DNA from: Parcubacteria group bacterium
Lineage (GTDB): Bacteria > Patescibacteriota > Minisyncoccia > JACQLN01
Length of the DNA stretch: 7,653 bases
Direction: 5' to 3'
NCBI GenBank assembly: GCA_016204035.1
Contig: JACQLN010000043.1
Span: forward strand, 1-7,653
The translations under genes and the position numbers were made by a program. Below, one piece after another: positions 4,840 through 7,653 of the stretch; within the stretch, counting starts at the first letter, position 1, and every line of letters begins with the position of its first letter. A model generated the notes under the pieces. The model saw nothing but the letters and a program-made list of their open reading frames with translations. It was not told where the DNA came from and did no database searches.

Positions 4840-6831
4840 TTCGGCGACGTCGGTTTTTATCTTGGGATTGGTCCAAGAAGCATAATCGCACTTGGGATAT
4901 CTGGAACAGCCGTAGAAAGTTTTTTTGGTGCGGGTGCGCTTAACAATCACTTCGCCCTCCACGCATTTGGGGCATTTCATGTCTATTTTTTCCAGGATTT
5001 TTTCGGTGTGTTTGCATTCGGGAAATCCGGTGCAGGCGTAAAATTTTCCAAAGCGCCCCAGTTTTATAACAATCGGTTTGCCGCATTCGGGGCAAACCTT
5101 GTCGGTGGGCTCGTCTCTTTTGAAATCGGTTTTTTTAAGTTCGTCCATTTTTTCTTTTAAGTTGGCTTCAAACGGCCCGTAGAATTCGCGAATCACCGGC
5201 ACCCATTCAATTTTATCTTCGGCGATTTTATCCAAATTTTTCTCCATCTGGGCGGTAAAATTTATATCCACTATTTTGGGAAAATGTTCCACCAAAAGGT
5301 CGTTGACGATAATACCCATCTGGCTCGGCTTAAACTTTTTTTGTTCGTCGCGTTCCACATAGCCGCGATACTGAATGGTGGACAGAGTGGGAGCGTAAGT
5401 GGATGGCCGGCCGATGCCATGTTGTTCTAGGGCTTTAACCAGAGTGGCTTCGGAATAGCGCGCCGGCGGTTCGGTAAAATGCTGGTCCGGTTTTAATTCA
5501 ATCAAGTTTAATGGTTCGCCGGTTTTTAGTTCCGGCAAAATTGTTTCTTCGGTTTTTAAGGAATAAACTTTAGTGAAGCCGTCAAATTTCTTGGTAATTC
5601 CATTGGCTCTAAAAATGTGATTGTTCGCCGATACATCCACGATGGTGGCGTCAAAAATAGCCGGGGCCATTTGGCTGGCCATAAAACGCTGCCAAATAAG
5701 CCGATAGAGTTTTAGTTGGGCCTGATCCAAATGGCCGGCTATGGCCTCGGGGGTTCTTTTGGGATCGGTCGGTCTAATGGCTTCGTGGGCTTCTTGGGCG
5801 CCCTTGGCCTTGGTTTTGAAAACTTTTGTTTCCAGATATTTTTCGCCGAAGTTTGATTTTATAAAACTGGCGGCTTCGGCTACGGCATCCTGCGACAAAT
5901 TCAAAGAGTCGGTTCTCATGTAGGTAATCAAACCGGTGCGGTCGCCGTTTATATCCGCGCCTTCGTAAAGCTGTTGGGCCAGCATCATGGTGCGCTTGGC
6001 CGAAAAACCCAGTTTGCGGGCGGCTGATTGTTGAAGGGTGCTCGTGGTAAACGGGGGGTAGGCGTTTCTTTTGGTTTCTTTTTTTTCTACGGCCTCAACT
6101 TTCCAGGCGGCGCCGGTTAGATCGTCTACGATTTTTTGAGCCGATTTTTGATCGGGCACGGCAAATTTATCCAAGACTTTATCATTTATTTTAATCAGTT
6201 TGGCTTCAAAGATTTCTTGTCCTTGATCTTTTATTGTTTGTAACTTGGCTATGAGATCCCAATATTCTTGTTTTTTAAAGTTTTCCCTCTCGCGTTCGCG
6301 TTCCACTACCAGCCGAACGGCCACCGATTGCACCCGGCCGGCCGAAAGGCCGCGCGAAACTTTTTTCCAAAGCATCGGCGAGAGTTTATAACCCACCAAC
6401 CGGTCTAAAACGCGGCGGGCTTGCTGGGCGTCTACCAGATTTTGTTCTATGGCGCGCGGATGTTTTAACGCTTCTAAAATCGCTTTGGCCGTAATTTCGT
6501 GAAAAACGATTCTGGCTATTTCTTTTTTTGTTTTTTCTAGACCCAAAGCGGCGAGCAGATGCCAAGCGATGGCTTCGCCTTCGCGGTCTTCGTCGGTGGC
6601 CAGAATGATTTTATCGGCTTTAGCGGCAATTTTTTTTAGCAGGGCAACCTGTTTTTTGGCTTTGGTGGGAATTATGTATCTGGGTTCAAAATCGTGTTCC
6701 ACGTCTATACCCAGGTCGCTTTTAGGCAGGTCGCGCACATGGCCAAAAGAGGACTCCACCTTAAAGTCTTGGCCTAAAAATTTTTCTATAGTCCGGGCCT
6801 TGGCCGGGGATTCTACGATTACAAGGTTCAT
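4828..6831 (-). CDS. topA: DNA topoisomerase I (type IA)
   Basis: A 667-residue type IA topoisomerase, which relaxes negative supercoils by passing one strand through a transient break. The Toprim domain begins at residue 1: LVIVESPAKARTIEKFLG (3-20) carries the catalytic Glu E7, and TDEDREGEAIAWHL (79-92) the metal-binding acidic residues. The topoisomerase core includes LSAGRVQSVAVRLV (162-175). The active-site tyrosine is Y304 in TYMRTDS, and HGIGRPSTYAPTLSTIQ lies at 471-487. The C-terminus has two four-cysteine zinc ribbons (C580/C583/C600/C606 and C620/C623/C642/C648), fewer than E. coli's array. All catalytic elements look intact. The upstream gene is dprA, a common pairing in bacteria, with a 222-bp gap full of palindromes. 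The final Pro-Arg-Pro codons lie within the inverted repeat shared with the GIY-YIG gene, so the original C-terminus may have differed. No Shine-Dalgarno sequence precedes the ATG. Confidence 0.97.
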   Translation of the reverse strand: MNLVIVESPAKARTIEKFLGQDFKVESSFGHVRDLPKSDLGIDVEHDFEPRYIIPTKAKKQVALLKKIAAKADKIILATDEDREGEAIAWHLLAALGLEKTKKEIARIVFHEITAKAILEALKHPRAIEQNLVDAQQARRVLDRLVGYKLSPMLWKKVSRGLSAGRVQSVAVRLVVERERERENFKKQEYWDLIAKLQTIKDQGQEIFEAKLIKINDKVLDKFAVPDQKSAQKIVDDLTGAAWKVEAVEKKETKRNAYPPFTTSTLQQSAARKLGFSAKRTMMLAQQLYEGADINGDRTGLITYMRTDSLNLSQDAVAEAASFIKSNFGEKYLETKVFKTKAKGAQEAHEAIRPTDPKRTPEAIAGHLDQAQLKLYRLIWQRFMASQMAPAIFDATIVDVSANNHIFRANGITKKFDGFTKVYSLKTEETILPELKTGEPLNLIELKPDQHFTEPPARYSEATLVKALEQHGIGRPSTYAPTLSTIQYRGYVERDEQKKFKPSQMGIIVNDLLVEHFPKIVDINFTAQMEKNLDKIAEDKIEWVPVIREFYGPFEANLKEKMDELKKTDFKRDEPTDKVCPECGKPIVIKLGRFGKFYACTGFPECKHTEKILEKIDMKCPKCVEGEVIVKRTRTKKTFYGCSRYPKCDYASWTNPKIKTDVAEPRP

Positions 6832-6840
6832 TATGTTTTT

Positions 6841-6933
6841 ACAGAATTATGATTTTGCTCGCCAGGGAGGAGACCTTAACCCTCCCTATTTTATAAAACA
6901 ATCCTCCCTGAGTTCGCAAAATCATAATTCTGT
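6841..6933. repeat. Nested palindrome upstream of topA (copy 1)
   Basis: Outer arms ACAGAATTATGATTTTGC (6841-6858) and GCAAAATCATAATTCTGT (6916-6933) match over all 18 positions. After 4 or 5 unpaired bases, inner arms CAGGGAGGA (6863-6871) and TCCTCCCTG (6902-6910; the left arm is offset by one base at its edge) also match. A competing hairpin is GGGAGG (6865-6870)/CCTCCC (6881-6886). The whole unit is 93 bp and ends ten bases before the topA start codon. It could extrude as a cruciform in supercoiled DNA or fold in the topA mRNA leader. Confidence 0.85.
6890..6919 (-). promoter_or_regulatory. Weak candidate topA promoter inside the palindrome
   Basis: On the minus strand TTGCGA (6919-6914; four of six matches) and TATAAA (6895-6890; five of six matches) are 18 bp apart. 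The -35 overlaps the inner edge of the palindrome's right arm and the -10 lies in its loop. AT-rich sequence yields such matches easily, so this is tentative. If real, topA would be transcribed separately from dprA and its promoter would be reshaped whenever the palindrome extrudes. Confidence 0.35.
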
Positions 6934-6937
6934 TGCA

Positions 6938-7050
6938 AACTAAGCAAATATCATTTTGAGCGACTTCAAGGAGGTTCAATAATTTTATTATAAAGAGGGA
7001 GGATGTAAGTGCCCCTCCTTGCACGAGCGAAAAGTGATATTTGCGTTGTT
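6938..7050. repeat. Nested palindrome downstream of dprA (copy 2)
   Basis: Outer arms GCAAATATCA (6944-6953) and TGATATTTGC (7035-7044) are perfect. They extend imperfectly outward to 6938 and 7050 and inward through TTTT/AAAA (6954-6957/7030-7033). Inner arms CAAGGAGG (6967-6974) and CCTCCTTG (7014-7021) are perfect. The layout of AT-rich outer arms and GGAGG/CCTCC inner arms copies that of 6841-6933. The left arms also share sequence: ATGATTTTGCTCG at 6849-6861 resembles ATCATTTTGAGCG at 6950-6962. The two are probably diverged members of one repeat family. This copy ends three bases before the dprA stop codon and could act as its transcript end, although no T tract follows. Confidence 0.7.
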
Positions 7051-7053
7051 CAT

Positions 7054-7653
7054 TTATAAAAGGGTATATATCTGCCCGCCGGTGTTTTTTATAAATCCTT
7101 TAAGTTCCAATCCGGTTAAGGTTGAACTGACCACATGGGGCTTAAGTTTAGTTATTTGAATTATTTTGTCAATATGAGCTGGTTCTTTTTGTATCAAGCT
7201 CACCATGTTTTTTTCATCGGCTGAAAGTTTATCCAGGTTAACTTTTATTTTTTCCTCGCCGGTTAAAACTTTCAAATTTAGTTCCTGAAGTATGTCTTCG
7301 GCGGTTAAAATCACCTTGGCGCCTTCCTGGATCAATTTGTTGGTGCCGGCCGCGGTGGGGTAGGTAATCGGGCCGGGCAGGGCGAAAACTTCGCGGTTGG
7401 CCTCCAGGGCTTGTTTGGCCGTAATCAACGCCCCGCCGTCGGCTTTGGATTCTATAACCAAAGTTCCCAAGGATAAGCCGGCGATAATGCGGTTGCGGGC
7501 CGGAAAGTTTTGGCGCAAGGCCGGCGTGCCCACCGGATATTCCGAAACTATCAAATTATTTTTAGCCAGCATTTCTTTGGCTATGGGCTCGTTCATTTTA
7601 GGATAAATTTGATCCAGACCGCAGCCCAGAACCCCGATGGTTTTTCCGCCGGC
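7054..7653 (-). CDS. dprA: DNA processing protein DprA/Smf, 5' end cut by the window
   Basis: The last 199 residues of DprA, which binds incoming single-stranded DNA during natural transformation, protects it and loads RecA. The frame stays open to the window end, so the visible Met at 7596 is internal, not the start. Before it the sequence reads GGKTIGVLGCGLDQIYPK, the conserved Rossmann-like segment. NFPARNRIIAGLSLGTLVIES (about 49-69 of the visible part) is the DprA signature. GGALITAKQALEANREVFALPG (73-94) and GTNKLIQEGA (103-112) follow. A C-terminal winged-helix domain covers about 135-198 (LSADEKNMV to IYTLL), as in many family members. The full protein would be about 280-370 residues. 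topA lies 222 bp downstream on the same strand. No defect is seen in the visible part. In streamlined bacteria of this kind DprA often goes with competence pili, which fits uptake of foreign DNA. Confidence 0.95.
   Translation of the reverse strand, partial: AGGKTIGVLGCGLDQIYPKMNEPIAKEMLAKNNLIVSEYPVGTPALRQNFPARNRIIAGLSLGTLVIESKADGGALITAKQALEANREVFALPGPITYPTAAGTNKLIQEGAKVILTAEDILQELNLKVLTGEEKIKVNLDKLSADEKNMVSLIQKEPAHIDKIIQITKLKPHVVSSTLTGLELKGFIKNTGGQIYTLL

Noticed and set aside
6991..7005. GGGAGGATG at 6997-7005 as a binding site plus start on the plus strand.
   Set aside because: The frame from that ATG is short, with no recognisable product, and the purine run is part of the GGAGG-type sequence inside palindrome copy 2.
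7594..7596. ATG at 7596 as the start of dprA.
   Set aside because: The frame stays open to the window end and encodes the conserved DprA segment GGKTIGVLGCGLDQIYP upstream, so the gene is partial at the window edge.

Overview
The window looks like chromosomal DNA of an uncultivated bacterium of the Candidate Phyla Radiation (Patescibacteria, probably Parcubacteria-like). The basis is compact gene packing, lysine-rich proteins written mostly with AAA, a short RelA/SpoT protein without the usual C-terminal regulatory domains, small GIY-YIG and RelE-type genes between housekeeping genes, and almost no Shine-Dalgarno sequences. TGA serves as a normal stop (RelA/SpoT, TopA), so there is no sign of the TGA recoding seen in Gracilibacteria. 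The lineage is an inference from style, not from a marker gene.

Left third, plus strand: parA (26-862) and parB (928-1851) form a chromosome-partition operon, with an AT-rich palindromic repeat across their junction. A type II toxin-antitoxin pair follows (1927-2471). It has its own promoter and a perfect 19-bp palindromic operator, and the toxin stop codon directly abuts the convergent relA/spoT stop codon.

Middle: a bifunctional (p)ppGpp synthetase/hydrolase (relA/spoT, 3884 to 2472, minus strand) is preceded by a strongly folding segment of about 120 nt (3938-4055). This segment lies just downstream of a candidate promoter, so it may be a structured mRNA leader or a small RNA. A divergent promoter (4117-4145) reads to the right into a small GC-rich gene (4200-4481). 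That gene has foreign codon use, a strong ribosome binding site and a clear intrinsic terminator, and encodes an unrecognised one-helix membrane protein.

Right half, minus strand: dprA (cut by the window end) is followed by 222 bp holding two nested palindromes, then topA, then a GIY-YIG endonuclease gene. The endonuclease gene is bounded by a perfect 20-bp inverted repeat, one arm of which is the 3' end of topA. The conserved genes cover chromosome segregation (ParAB), supercoiling (TopA), DNA uptake/recombination (DprA) and stringent response (RSH). The toxin-antitoxin pair, GIY-YIG gene and GC-rich cassette look like later insertions in the gaps between them.

The best candidates for something undescribed are the folded segment before relA/spoT, the GC-rich cassette, the inverted-repeat-bounded GIY-YIG unit and the paired palindromes before topA. 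No CRISPR array, tRNA, rRNA or parS site was seen.
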